A program made the position numbers and the translations under genes. Positions 30,755-40,851 of a stretch of 64,000 bases of DNA are shown one piece after another. Where the stretch lies: assembly GCA_009746045.1 (NCBI GenBank), contig RPFO01000041.1, forward strand, positions 8,716,348 to 8,780,347. Reading direction: 5' to 3'. Numbering within the stretch: position 1 is the first letter of the stretch; the number at the start of each line of letters is the position of its first letter. The DNA comes from Mesostigma viride (taxonomy: Eukaryota; Streptophyta; Mesostigmatophyceae; Mesostigmatales; Mesostigmataceae). The notes under the pieces are model-generated. The model was given only the letters and a program-made list of their open reading frames with translations, made no database searches and was not told where the DNA came from.

Positions 30755-33700
30755 CGTCATAGAGGTGATGTGTGTCGCGGTGAGTCGGCTAGGCGTGAGG
30801 ATGCTGTGCCTTGTAGTCCTAATGTTCCCACGTCAGTGGTTCAGAATGGAAGTGCAAGTGCTGCAGCTGATCAGGAGTGCGTGCCCAGCGTGGTCGCAAT
30901 AGAGCCTGAACACGCCCTTCCGGAGCTCACCCCTTCAGGTGAGATAGTGCCGGCAGATGCCGAGGTAGCCCCTCACGTAGACGTGGAGTTGGGTCGCCGC
31001 CTCAGTAAGGCCTCACTAGAGCACATTGCCGACAGGAATGCACATGCAGAGAGCTTGGCGGGGCAGGTGCCTAGCATAGAAGGGGATGGCACCACCCCCA
31101 CGGCCATAGGATTGCGGATGCTTGCTCACCAGATTCACCTTGCGGTGGGTCATGTGGCGGGGCAAACGCTAGACTGGGCGACTCGGCTTATGGGGGCGCC
31201 GGGGTTGAAGGTCGCTCAGGCGGAGTTAGAGGAGTGCCACGCATGCGCAAGTGTCAGGAAGAAGCGTAGGCGCTGGCATGCTAAGACTCCTTCCCCGTAC
31301 CGGGGGAGGTTAGTGGGGGATGTCATGCATTTGGAGGAGGGGGACTATTATTTGGTCTTGATGGATCGCTATACCAAGTTCCTAGCCATCGAGCCCCTGC
31401 CAAGCATGGTAGAGGAGTCCTTGTGGCGGGGGCTGCGCATTGCCATGTCTCACTTCTTTCCCATTTCTGAGGTCATGTTGGACCAACAATTTGATTGCAT
31501 TGTGGGGCGGGAGGGCTGTGAGATGGTGGTTATTGCTGGGCGGCAGGACCATGGCAACTTGGGGCTGATTGATAGGCACATCAGCAGCGTAAAGGGCATG
31601 GCAGCCAAGCAGCAGGCCAGCGGGTTAGGATTCAAGCCCGCGGGGCAGCCTTATGCACAACGCGCGCTGTGGTGCCGCTTGCTCATGGACAAGTACAACA
31701 GCCAGGTGCTTTTCAAGCTGCCCCAGGGACTAGGTCTTATTACCGCGCGGGGGCTGCAGTCGGGCATTTACCCTCCGGACGTGGCAGACCATTGGGAGGC
31801 CCACCTCGCTACCACCGCTGAGGTTAGGCGGCAGTTAGACCGCACCCAGCCTGACTTGTCGCAGGAGTGGGAGCTGGGGGAGTTGGTCTTGTTTCACAAG
31901 GAGAATTCCTTTGGCAAGCGGGGGCAGATGCAAGGGCCAGGCATGGTGGTGGATTTGGACTGGGTGCATAGGCGGGTGAAGGTGCACTGGGAGCATAGGG
32001 ACTATCTCATCCCGTGGGATAAGGTGTATCGGTACAAGGCGTCCGATGCCCAGGTCCAGGCGGCCAAGGAGCACAGCCGCCAGCTCGGTTGGGATGTGGA
32101 TAGCCGGCCGGCCAAGCGGGCCCGGCTGGAACCTGTCCTACCCACCCCACTTGGGGTGGCTGTGCATGATGCGCTTGTTGCCCACCCCCCTGCAGGCGCC
32201 GCGCCGGAGCAAGTCCCCGGGGTCGACGCGGGGGCGCTACCTCAGCCCCTCCCCGCGACCCCAGCAGCGCCCACCGTGGCGGCGCCGGACACATCGTCAG
32301 GCGCGGGCGTGGGCTCCCAGCTGGCCCACGTCCTCCGACAGCTGCTCAAGGCGGACAAGCTCAAGGCGGCGGCAGCGGGGGGTGCGGCACAAGTCAGCCG
32401 CGTCATGCCAGATAAGTGCCCCACGGTTGTGACTGAAGCTCATGATGTTCCCTCTAGGCATATTGCGGCCATAGATACCATGGCAGGCGTGTCTATCACG
32501 AGCCCGGCGGCGGCCGAGGCCTATTACCCTTTGCTGCCCAGTAGTTGGAAGGAGGTTGCGGGGTTTGACGGGCAGCGGGCCTATAAGGTGGCTGGGCAGG
32601 TGCTCATGCCCATCCTAGGGGTAGATGTCCCTGTGCAAGTGCTAGAGGGTTACAAGGGGATCACCCTCATAGGTAACCCTTTTGTTTCCCTCCCCGGGTT
32701 TTCTGTGTCAGCCGGCTTGGTGACCCTCGAGGGGGTGGGGAGCATAGGCTTGTACCAATATCACGTAGCGCTTGCAGCCCTCACGGGCCGGGGTCCCCCC
32801 GAGGCTATTAATCACCCTGAGGATTATGCCACTGCAGTAGGGGCCATTCGCGGGGCGGAATATACGGCAGAGCCGCTGGTAGCCGATGTCACGCAGCCGC
32901 AGAAGTGTCACCCCAGCAGTCTTGGCATTTTTCCCTGGAGCATCGCCACTAAATCTCCTGTTAGTTATCCGCAGTTTAAGGAGGACTGCCGTGACCCTGT
33001 CAAGTTCCATAAGTGGCGCGCGGCTTTCTTGCGCGCGCAGCTGGAGTGGGCGATGTATGGGGTGTATGGGGAGTTGATGGAGGTGCCGCAAGGGGCGGTA
33101 AAGCTGAACTTGAAGTTTGTGCTCAAGTATAAGCAGGTCCTCCCCACTGACCCTGTCACATTTCATGTACGGCCCTGTGTCACGGAGTTTAGGGGCTCGT
33201 CTGAGTTGTCGGAGGAGGAATTGTTTACGCCCGGGCTGTCGCAGACCACTAGCCGGGTGTTAACATCGGTGTTCTTGGGGCTGTTGGATCGGGGGTTGGA
33301 CTATGCCATGGCCTGCTCAGATTTTCAGCGGGCCTTTCTCCATAGCGACCCGGCAGTGGCCGAGGAAGTGTGGCGTGGCACGGTGTATGTGGTCAAGGTC
33401 CCTTTGGTGTGGCAGGGGGAGCTGCGGTGTGTGTACTTGCGGCTTCTCCTTGGTGTGGAGGGCCTGCAGTCTAGCCCCATCATCTTTCGCAAGACGGCTG
33501 AACGCATCTTTGCTAGCATGGGGGCGGTGTTTTCCCGCATCGATAGCAACCTCTTTCACATCCACACACCCAACCCACACGAGCCCGCGTTCATGCAATG
33601 GCATGGGGATGACTGGCGGCTTATTGGACCCCGGGCGTGGGTCCGGCAGTTCATAACCGCTGTGGCCAAGCTTTTGCCCACTAGCCGCACGTTGTGGCTG

Positions 33701-34503
33701 GACCCCGACACCCCCGTCCCTTTCTGTGGCCTAACCTACACTTTGCACCGCACACCGGTTGGCTGGTGCATTGACATGGCGGCCAAGCAGGAATACGCCG
33801 ACAAGCTCGCGCAATCGCTGCCTGAGCGGCTGGATGCGTCCGCGGGACCGCATTGCGCGGCCAGCTGGGGTGGCTCGCGGGCACGGTGCGACCCGACCTG
33901 TCCATCTACGCGCGTGCGCCCGACGCCGTGCTTGCGGGCATGGGAGCGCAGCATCTTCGGACGCAAGTCTTGGCGTCACCGGGCCTGCGCGTGTGGGGGG
34001 TTGATATCACCCGCCCGGTGGCAATGACCATTTACTCTGACGCGAACCTGGAGTCGCGTACCATCACGCAGCTGCGCGCGCGGGAGGCGGCCATCTTTTT
34101 TCTTGATAGCCCCACTGGGCAGCCCACTATTGTCGACTGGTATAGCCGCATCCATCAGCGGGTAGTGGTAGACAGCAATCGCGCGGAGTGTCGCGCGTTC
34201 ATTTCCGCTGTCGACCATGCGTGTTATGTGCAGCATCTTTTGCAATGGATTGCGGATAAGGCCCGCGTGGCGCTGTCGCTCCGCATGCGGCTGTGCACAG
34301 ATAGCAAGTCAATAATTGAGTTTCTGAATAACCCGCTCGCCTCCACCACCAAACTAGATTACCTTGTGTTGGCCGAGTCCGCCACGGTGTTGGATGAGCG
34401 GCGGTGGATCCCCGAGAGCGAGAATATTGCCGATGCCTTGACCAAGCCAGCGATGCTGTCGGGGCCTCAGTACAAGCTGCTGCGGCAGCTCATGATGACA
34501 TGA
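30755..34503 (+). pseudogene. Family-A pol: integrase-protease-RT-RNase H, one frameshift
   Basis: The frame is in register with gag after one TGA and has no ATG near its start, suggesting readthrough. Residues are counted from 30,770. Zinc-binding H123/H128/C156/C159; integrase acids D184, D238, D268 (the last replacing the usual Glu); retropepsin-like D569-T-M-A with LIGNPFVSLPGF downstream; RT from about 795 (FHVRPCVTEF, SDFQRAFLHSD, GVEGLQSSPIIF) with the catalytic box WHGDDW at about 945; RNase H (YSDANLES, RAECRAF, CTDSKS, ENIADALTKP). A one-base shift near 33,848 separates RT from RNase H, so this copy is probably inactive; from 33,853 the frame runs cleanly to 34,503. The truncated copy at 3-7 kb supports every domain. 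Confidence 0.88.
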
Positions 34504-34841
34504 GTTTTTTTTTACCGTGTGACCTGTCGTCTTTTTGCATGGGAATGGGCGCTTCTTTCATCTGTGAATACATTTCCCTAGACCTGACAGGCGGCCAGTG
34601 TGCCTAATAATGATGCATGTGGTGCAGTTGCACCCAAGTAGAAAAGGAGGCCGGGAGCAAAGCCCGGGTGTTTTTGGCGTGCTCAGATCCCAGCGTAGGG
34701 CACCCTCCTTGGGGTTTAGGATTTGGGGACGGTCAGTGTGCCGTTACGTGTTTCTCTACTTGAACGTACGTAGGGTCAGTGCTACCCTATTGCCCCTCGC
34801 TTTAAATAATTTATGATAATTATTTAAAAAGAAAGTATGGG
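34504..34841. other. Spacer between pol and 3' LTR with purine tract
   Basis: Noncoding. Ends in the A/G-rich stretch AAAAAGAAAGTATGGG immediately before the LTR, a plausible polypurine tract for plus-strand priming. Confidence 0.55.
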
Positions 34842-35274
34842 AGTTGTGCTCCCGAGTGGCATCTATCCGCTGGCCGGTAGTCGCCGGCCTGGGCGCCTAG
34901 TCAGGTGGGCATCAAAGATTGGTGTCTAGATGCTAGTCGGTGCCTAAGCAAGGTACGGAAGCCAGTGCGCGCCGGGACGGTCAGAGAACCGTCGCCCTCG
35001 GTAGCACAGATCCGCTGAGTGCCGGTAGTCTCGGGTTAGAGGCTCGAGCATGCACTATCGGGTAGCCTACCGGTAGTCTCGGGTTAGAGGCTCGAGCATG
35101 CCTTATCAGTTAGCGCCGCGCCGCTGAGCTCCTTGCGGCCTGGCCAGCTGCAAGGGTTCCATAGCAATCAGTGGCGGCTGCGGGCTCAGCCTCGATCCCA
35201 CAATCGGTTCCCCAAACAACAAAAATCCCGTCTCCATCGCCGGCGTGCTAGCCAGCGGTGAAGGGCATTCAACT
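34842..35274 (+). repeat. 3' LTR of complete family-A element
   Basis: 433 bp, AGTTG..CAACT ends, followed by the GTAAC target duplication. The 166-residue minus-strand ORF over it is not a gene. Confidence 0.9.
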
Positions 35275-35546
35275 GTAACTCCATTTGTATGTGCAGCAGG
35301 GTTTCTTGGGCTCAGGGGAGGCGCTTCATGGTGATGGGTTGGCGGGTATAATCCGGGCGCCGGCTGAGCGAGAACAACATTTGGCGAGTGGGTTGGACTG
35401 CCAGGGAGCCGGAAAGCTCCGTGAGATGGGCTCGTGTCACATGCGTAACTTTTCCGATATTGCGTTACCGCCGTAACCGATGATACTGGCGGGTGCGTCT
35501 TGAAAAGTCTACCCCAAGGTCCAGTGGAGGGATGGATGGATGGATG

Positions 35547-37174
35547 GATCGAGCCACGAGGTAGCCATGGCTGACGGCGGAGCTCATAACTTTCACGTTT
35601 GGGCACCCCATTCGGCTGTGACTATCACAATCGCTTAGTCTTTCTAAGACGCGCACGCTGATATAATTTTCCGAAGCTATTACGCAATATATGACGAGCA
35701 AACGCTCCTCTACGCAACGCAGCCTGGCGACTGCTCTAGGCCCTGAAAATACGGCTGCAGCTCCGGCTGCAGCCTCGCCCTCCGGTCCAGAAGGCAGTGG
35801 TGACACTAGTCACGCACTGGTGGTCGCCCAGATCCCTCCCGGGCTTTCCTCGCCCTCTGCATCGCCTGAGCCCAAGCGCAGTCGCCCCGGCGAACCTGGC
35901 TGGTCTGAGCGCGATTTTGACGTCGACAGGTTATTTTCCACCTTTGACGCCAACAGGCCTGGCCTTTTCAACATGCCACCCATCAAGATACTGGAGCTCG
36001 TGTTTTACGGGTCACACGCCTCGCTGCTGGCCCTGCGCCAGCACCTCAACCAATTCAATTTATTCCGCAACGGAGCTGACGGCAGGTTTTCCCACCGCGC
36101 ATCTGACATGCCGACTCACTGGGCCGGCTGGTCTCGCCCCCGCCTTCAGCTCGCCGCTCTATTTACCATCCTTAAGCGCTCTGCCGAGGACTCAGGACCT
36201 TCTGAACCCCGCCCCCTTGACCGAATCCACCTTCCTCCTCCACGTACCTCCACGACGCCATCTCACAGCAGACGCCCCTCGCTGCAGATGTGGCAGCTGC
36301 ATGTGGGCCGCACGCTGGCTGCTGAGCTCCCCGCCATTTCCACCGCCACCGCCACCCTCCTTGCCTTCCCCCACCCACCCCCCCACCGACTCCACCGATC
36401 GACTCCATCACCGCCCAGCTCCGCGACCTCGACCAGCGCCTCCAGGATACCGCCATTGCCATCAGATGCCTGCAAGTCACCGCAGGCATCACCGCCCAGG
36501 CGGTGAAGGACATTGCCGCCAAGCCAGCCCCCGCTGGCCTGGCTGGCGATGCTCCCCCCCCCCAGACCTGGGCGGACACACCACCTCCACCACCTCCGCC
36601 GTCGCAGCCCAGCTCCAGCGGCAGACGCTTGACCTCCGCGAGGCCAAGCTCGCCATTTGAAGCGCAGCCTCAACGTCATCGTCAAGAACTTGAACAACAT
36701 GGAGGAAGGTGAGAATTCCTAGAAGCTTGCCCGTGCGTTTGAGAGAGAAATCCTTGGTCGCATGGGCCTTACTGGTGAGATCGAGCTGGTCGCCCACCGC
36801 CTTCCCCGCGCGCGGGGTAAGGCGGGGGCGCCCCCGCTCCTTCTCACCTTAAAGAACCCGGCGGACAAGATTTCTTTTCTCAGACGCCGCAAGCGGCTCG
36901 AGAAGACTCACTTCACCCTTGACGACGACTTGACCCTGGCGCAGCAACAACGGCGACGGGAGCTATGGCCGACCTACCTCCAGCTCCGGCAGACCAAGGC
37001 GGGGCAGCCGGTGTACTGGAAGGGGGCGACCATCTACGTTGGCCACAAGCCCTGGCAAGCGACCCCCGCAGCCCCAGCGACTCCAGACGCCCCAGCTTAG
37101 GGGAATACAGCAGTAGTAGTGTAGAATAGATAGACCGTGGCCATGTACATGTATGCCTCCTACAGGCACTATAC
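35547..37174 (+). pseudogene. ORF1-only LINE-like element, copy 4 (frameshifted)
   Basis: The 5' leader (GCCACGAGGTAGCCATGG to TTTCACGTTTG) matches that of copy 1. ORF1 starts at 35,691 (MTSKRSSTQRSLATAL) and follows copy 1 through KILELVFYGSHASLLAL. It breaks in the Ser/Thr/Pro region around 36,200-36,500, resumes as TAQAVKDIAAKPAPAGLAGD, and after another shift near 36,650 ends with RLEKTHFTLDDDLTLAQQQ and the stop at 37,098-37,100. The 3' UTR follows copy 1 up to GGCACTATAC and is then replaced by a gypsy-type LTR start at 37,175. Sequence 35,275-35,546 between the family-A TSD and this copy holds no gene. Confidence 0.8.
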
Positions 37175-37275
37175 TGTTACGTCGCGTAACGACCTGTTAA
37201 AGTTACGGACGTAAATTAGGTCCTTTGCCTCAGTCGTTCTTAGATTTACGTGTAGCTTGTACTGGTGGACAATGT
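37175..37275 (+). repeat. 5' LTR start of gypsy-like element
   Basis: About 100 bp shared with 51,634-51,733 at high identity, beginning TGTTACG. The true LTR probably extends further, but no second copy remains to define its end. Confidence 0.7.
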
Positions 37276-38254
37276 TGATTATGTGTCCCGGTACCTCGGT
37301 GCATTAGGTGCATTCGGCGCCGCGCCGCGTACTTTAGTAGTGGTCCTTATCCTTGCGTAGAATGTAGTGTCCAGACCAGCGTGCATCTGTGCATCTGTAT
37401 GCGAGGGCCATGTCGGCCCGAGTATGCTGGACCGTTGGTGATCATTTATGCACGTCCTACCCCTCGGGTGGGCACTCGGCGTGTGTCATGGATTGTAACA
37501 CATCTAGCTAGGGTCACGGCTGTTTAGGTGTTTCCTTCGTATTCCGGAATTGAAATGGTCTTGGCATAAGTGGTTGATGGCATATTATAGTTATACATAT
37601 GTAAATGCATTGTTGAGATCCGAGTCGTCGCGTCCGTCTTTCGCACAGGGTAGTTCCTCAACCAACGGCCTCACTAGCTTAGGTAGAATTAGGCGTGGAT
37701 TAGGTAGAAGTGGTGGTAGAAACCCGAGGCGTAACCATGGACTCGGAGGAAGTTTAGGTAGGGACATCGACAACCATCCTTTGCAACAGAACCCATTTCT
37801 GCCTCTGACCTTCCGCGGTCAGGATATCGAAGTCGACACGGACTTGCCAGGTAATGGGCGGGTCGCCGGCAAGCTAGCAGAGTAGTGCTGCCCGATTTGG
37901 GACACGCCTGTCTAGTAGTTAGACCTGCTTGGAGCGGAAAATCCTCACTAGATAGCTCCTGCTCCTCTTTCGGCATTAGTATTTTCTTTAGGGTGCTGTT
38001 TTATCGTCGTAGACAGGTGATGGTTTTCTTTAAGCGATAGTGAGACGTTTAGCGTCTCTGTAGGCTCCGCCTCTTTTTCGTGTTGCTGCTTATTAGGCGG
38101 CTGCACTTGCAGAACCTCATTGGGTCGCTGACTTAGGACAACGAGCGCTGGACCCTTGCCGCCCTCGTGATTTCGGTGATCCAGATACCTCAGCTAAGTC
38201 GCCTACTCCTCATTCGCCTTACGTGACTGCTCAAGACCTACCAGGTGCGTTATC
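37276..38254. other. LTR remainder and leader of gypsy-like element
   Basis: No ORF of interest and no recognisable primer-binding site. Confidence 0.45.
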
Positions 38255-38485
38255 ATGAGCCAGAGACGTCCTTTTCCTGCTCCTTCTAATTCGACTAGCA
38301 ATAATAGTTTAGCTAAATACAACGTCGTCATTACCCCTCAATGGGCATCTATTTTCTTATCGTGGGCCGATGCTAGGAAATTCGTTCAATCGCGTTCATA
38401 TAATGTCTCCAAATACAAGAAGTTTATGTCCTTTGAAGAAGCTCAAACCTATCTTTTAAATCATAGTGAATCAGATGTGGGCCTC

Positions 38486-40562
38486 AGTTAGGTTAAATAG
38501 TGCCGGAACCTTTTGCCCACTGAGGCAAATCGGTCCGTCACACTATTTTGCCCGGAATAACCACTTCTGAGCACCCAAGTCAATTCGGCCGAATTAACTT
38601 GGGTGCTCGGAAGTGGTTATTCCGGGCAAAGTAGTGTGGCGGACCGATTTGCCTCAGTGGGCAAAAGGTTCCGGCACTATTTAACCTAACTAAAACCTGG
38701 CCTCGTGGAGGGGGGACGAAGAGCCCGAGACATCCGCCTGGGCCGCTGAGCACGCAAATGATATTGCACCCGAACTGCCTCAGTGAGGATTCGAACCCCT
38801 GACCTCCAAGGTGCACAGGTTTTAGTTAGGTTAAATAGTGCCGGAACCTTTTGCCCATTGAGGCAAATCGGTCCGTCACACTATTTTGCCCGGAATAACC
38901 ACTTCCGAGCACCCAAGTTAATTCGGCAGATTTAGCCACTGTGCACGGTTGTTCGCTCGTTAAAATCCTGTGTGATGCAGGTCACGGACATACTTGGCCG
39001 CCGACCTCATGACAGGCAATTCTGTAGCCAACCAGCTGTAGAATAAAACCATGATGCTTTATATATTTGGAAAGCAACCAAAACATTCACATTCAATTTC
39101 AAAAGACATCGACAAGAATACAAGTGTTGTCTAGTCGTATAATGTCGTACTTGTGCGTCACTGTCCGAATAAGGCTCAGCGGTTCTTGATAACCTAGCAG
39201 GCCTCGGGTGACGCCACACTGCTCCGCTTGGCTTACGGCTGACAGTGTCCTTAAGCGCCCCCTATCCTGTCTACCTATCCCGCTTACCCCAGCTATGGCT
39301 CACTGGCCAACGACGACCGGGTTCCTTCCCGAGTCTCGCCCACAATGCACACATCATCTTGACGAAACCAAACAGCTATCACTTCCGTCAACCAATCACA
39401 TGACAATTACTCATTGCAACCACTCTCGGGGGCTGCTCCGGATTGTTCCACTATTAAACCCCTTGACGACAACACCAAGTTGTGAGGGAGAGTAACGAGC
39501 GAACAACGACCACCATGGCCGCTGCCGTGCTCCTAAATACCTCCAAAAATCCCGGCATCCATGCGCTGTCGCAGTTGCCAGCAAGCCGCCTGACGTGCAG
39601 TTAGACTGCCAGCAAAATGCTTAGCAAGTCTGTTCGACAGCCACGTGCGAGCCAGCACACCGCACACTACGATCTGCGTATCTAGCTTTGTCCGATGGAC
39701 TGAACATCATTCCGTCTGGACAATACAAAAGATTCGTAACTGCCAAATGTCACGCAACGGAATATTGCGCAAGCCACCAAGGCTTTGCGCCCCAAAGTCT
39801 TGCGCCTGAACCTAAGTCAGGTCACCTAAGACTGTCACTCTAGAAATTCAGGCCTTTCCGGCGCGGCGCTCCACACCGGCCCAAGGAACAAAGCCTGCGG
39901 CCTACTGAATCGGAACCAACCAAACGTCGGTAACGATTCCGATTACGGCAACCGCGTAACTTCTTGAGTGCACGGATGTAAATGATCACGGACGTGACAG
40001 CTGTCGCGTTTGCGTGCCATTATATCCTAGCCTATCACTTGGAAGGCATATCCATAGCAATGGAGTACTCATGTGTGTGATCCACTATATTCCCCCCCCA
40101 CTTTTTAGCTCGAAAAATGGGAAGAGCCAAAAAGTAAAAAAAAAGAGGATCACATAGGAAAAAAAAATTCCCACGGCAGGACCACGCATGCTTTTCAAAT
40201 AGGCTAAGCAATAACCTCTTCAGTGCTTTTTCAAGGATAAGCATAATCCTCTTCATGGCTTTTTCAAGGATAAGCCTAATCCGCTTCATAGCTTTTTACA
40301 GGATAAGCTTAATCCTCTTCCAAGTGCTCGACCCTGCAAGCACCTTGGGTATACCTCCGGCTCGGGCTGGCCGAACTGAACCCGCCAAGGGTTGTTCGCT
40401 CGTTAAAAGCCCTGTGCACCTTGGAGGCGAGGAGGCTGTGCACAGTGGAGGCGAGGAGGCCGAATTAACTTGGGTGCTCGGAAGTGGTTATTCCGGGCAA
40501 AATAGTGTGACGGACCGATTTGCCTCAGTGGGCAAAAGGTTCCTGCACTATTTAACCTAACT
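38486..40562. mobile_element. Foldback/TIR element with 1.5-kb interior, TSD GCCTC
   Basis: Starts AGTTAGGTTAAATAGTGCC, ends CCTAACT. Layout: a 206-bp hairpin, a 130-bp spacer with a B-box-like motif (38,787-38,797, minus), a left half-arm (38,824-38,927), about 1.5 kb of unrelated sequence, and the matching right half-arm (40,460-40,562). The interior is bordered by direct repeats of GTTGTTCGCTCGTTAAAA (38,947-38,965 and 40,390-40,408). Same family as 4,076-4,959. Confidence 0.85.
38966..40389. other. Unique interior (cargo) of foldback element
   Basis: No transposase. Near 39,395 a CCAAT sequence precedes ATTAAACCCC and, at 39,515, a well-placed ATG (CACCATGGCC) opening a 29-codon ORF. This could be a captured promoter/first exon of a host gene, but is weak evidence. 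Near 40,215-40,320 a 33-bp unit (TTTTCAAGGATAAGCNTAATC) repeats three times. Confidence 0.4.
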
Positions 40563-40851
40563 GCCTCCATTCTGGTCCTGCTCCTCATGCTCGTCCTCCT
40601 GTAGATAGCCTTGTTTTTGTTACTCCACCTCCATCACCCCCTCGTCATACGGTGTCATCCTCTTCTAGTGTAGACACTCCTCTCACTTTAGAATTTGGTT
40701 CCCTCTCTATTGCTGTTGTTAAAAAGGATTGATTTTAATTGTTTCCTTTTCTTAGGATATTAAAGGTTTTTCCTTTTTATCTTCCTTGTTTTAATTTAGG
40801 TTCCTGTAATTTTTCTTACAAAAACCTTAATTGTTTTTCCTTCTATTAAAC

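Larger units (their letters stand above)
29069..35274 (+). mobile_element. Complete family-A copia-like LTR retrotransposon, TSD GTAAC
   Basis: 6,206 bp with two 433-bp LTRs (29,069-29,501 and 34,842-35,274) and flanking GTAAC duplications (29,064-29,068 and 35,275-35,279). The LTRs begin AGTTG and end CAACT rather than TG..CA. They differ at only a few positions, so insertion is fairly recent. The coding region is gag, then pol in the order integrase-protease-RT-RNase H, with one frameshift in pol. Confidence 0.92.
38255..40732 (+). pseudogene. Viroplasmin-like ORF, interrupted by foldback element
   Basis: The first 77 codons (38,255-38,485) contain a domain resembling caulimovirus viroplasmin / the N-terminal hybrid-binding domain of RNase H1: YNVVITPQWASIFLSWADA, VSKYKKFMSFEEAQTYL. 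The foldback element 38,486-40,562 lies inside the ORF, between GCCTC duplications (38,481-38,485 and 40,563-40,567). Beyond it the same frame stays open through a Pro/Ser-rich tail to the TGA at 40,730-40,732. The family binds RNA/DNA hybrids; a role in this element is inferred. Together the two parts encode about 132 residues. Confidence 0.7.

Noticed and set aside
35106-35606. 166-residue minus-strand ORF over the 3' LTR
   Set aside because: It spans the LTR, the target duplication and flanking DNA, so it cannot be an ancestral gene.
39515-39604. 29-codon ORF with good start context in the foldback cargo as a real gene
   Set aside because: Too short and without a recognisable continuation; mentioned only as a possible captured first exon.
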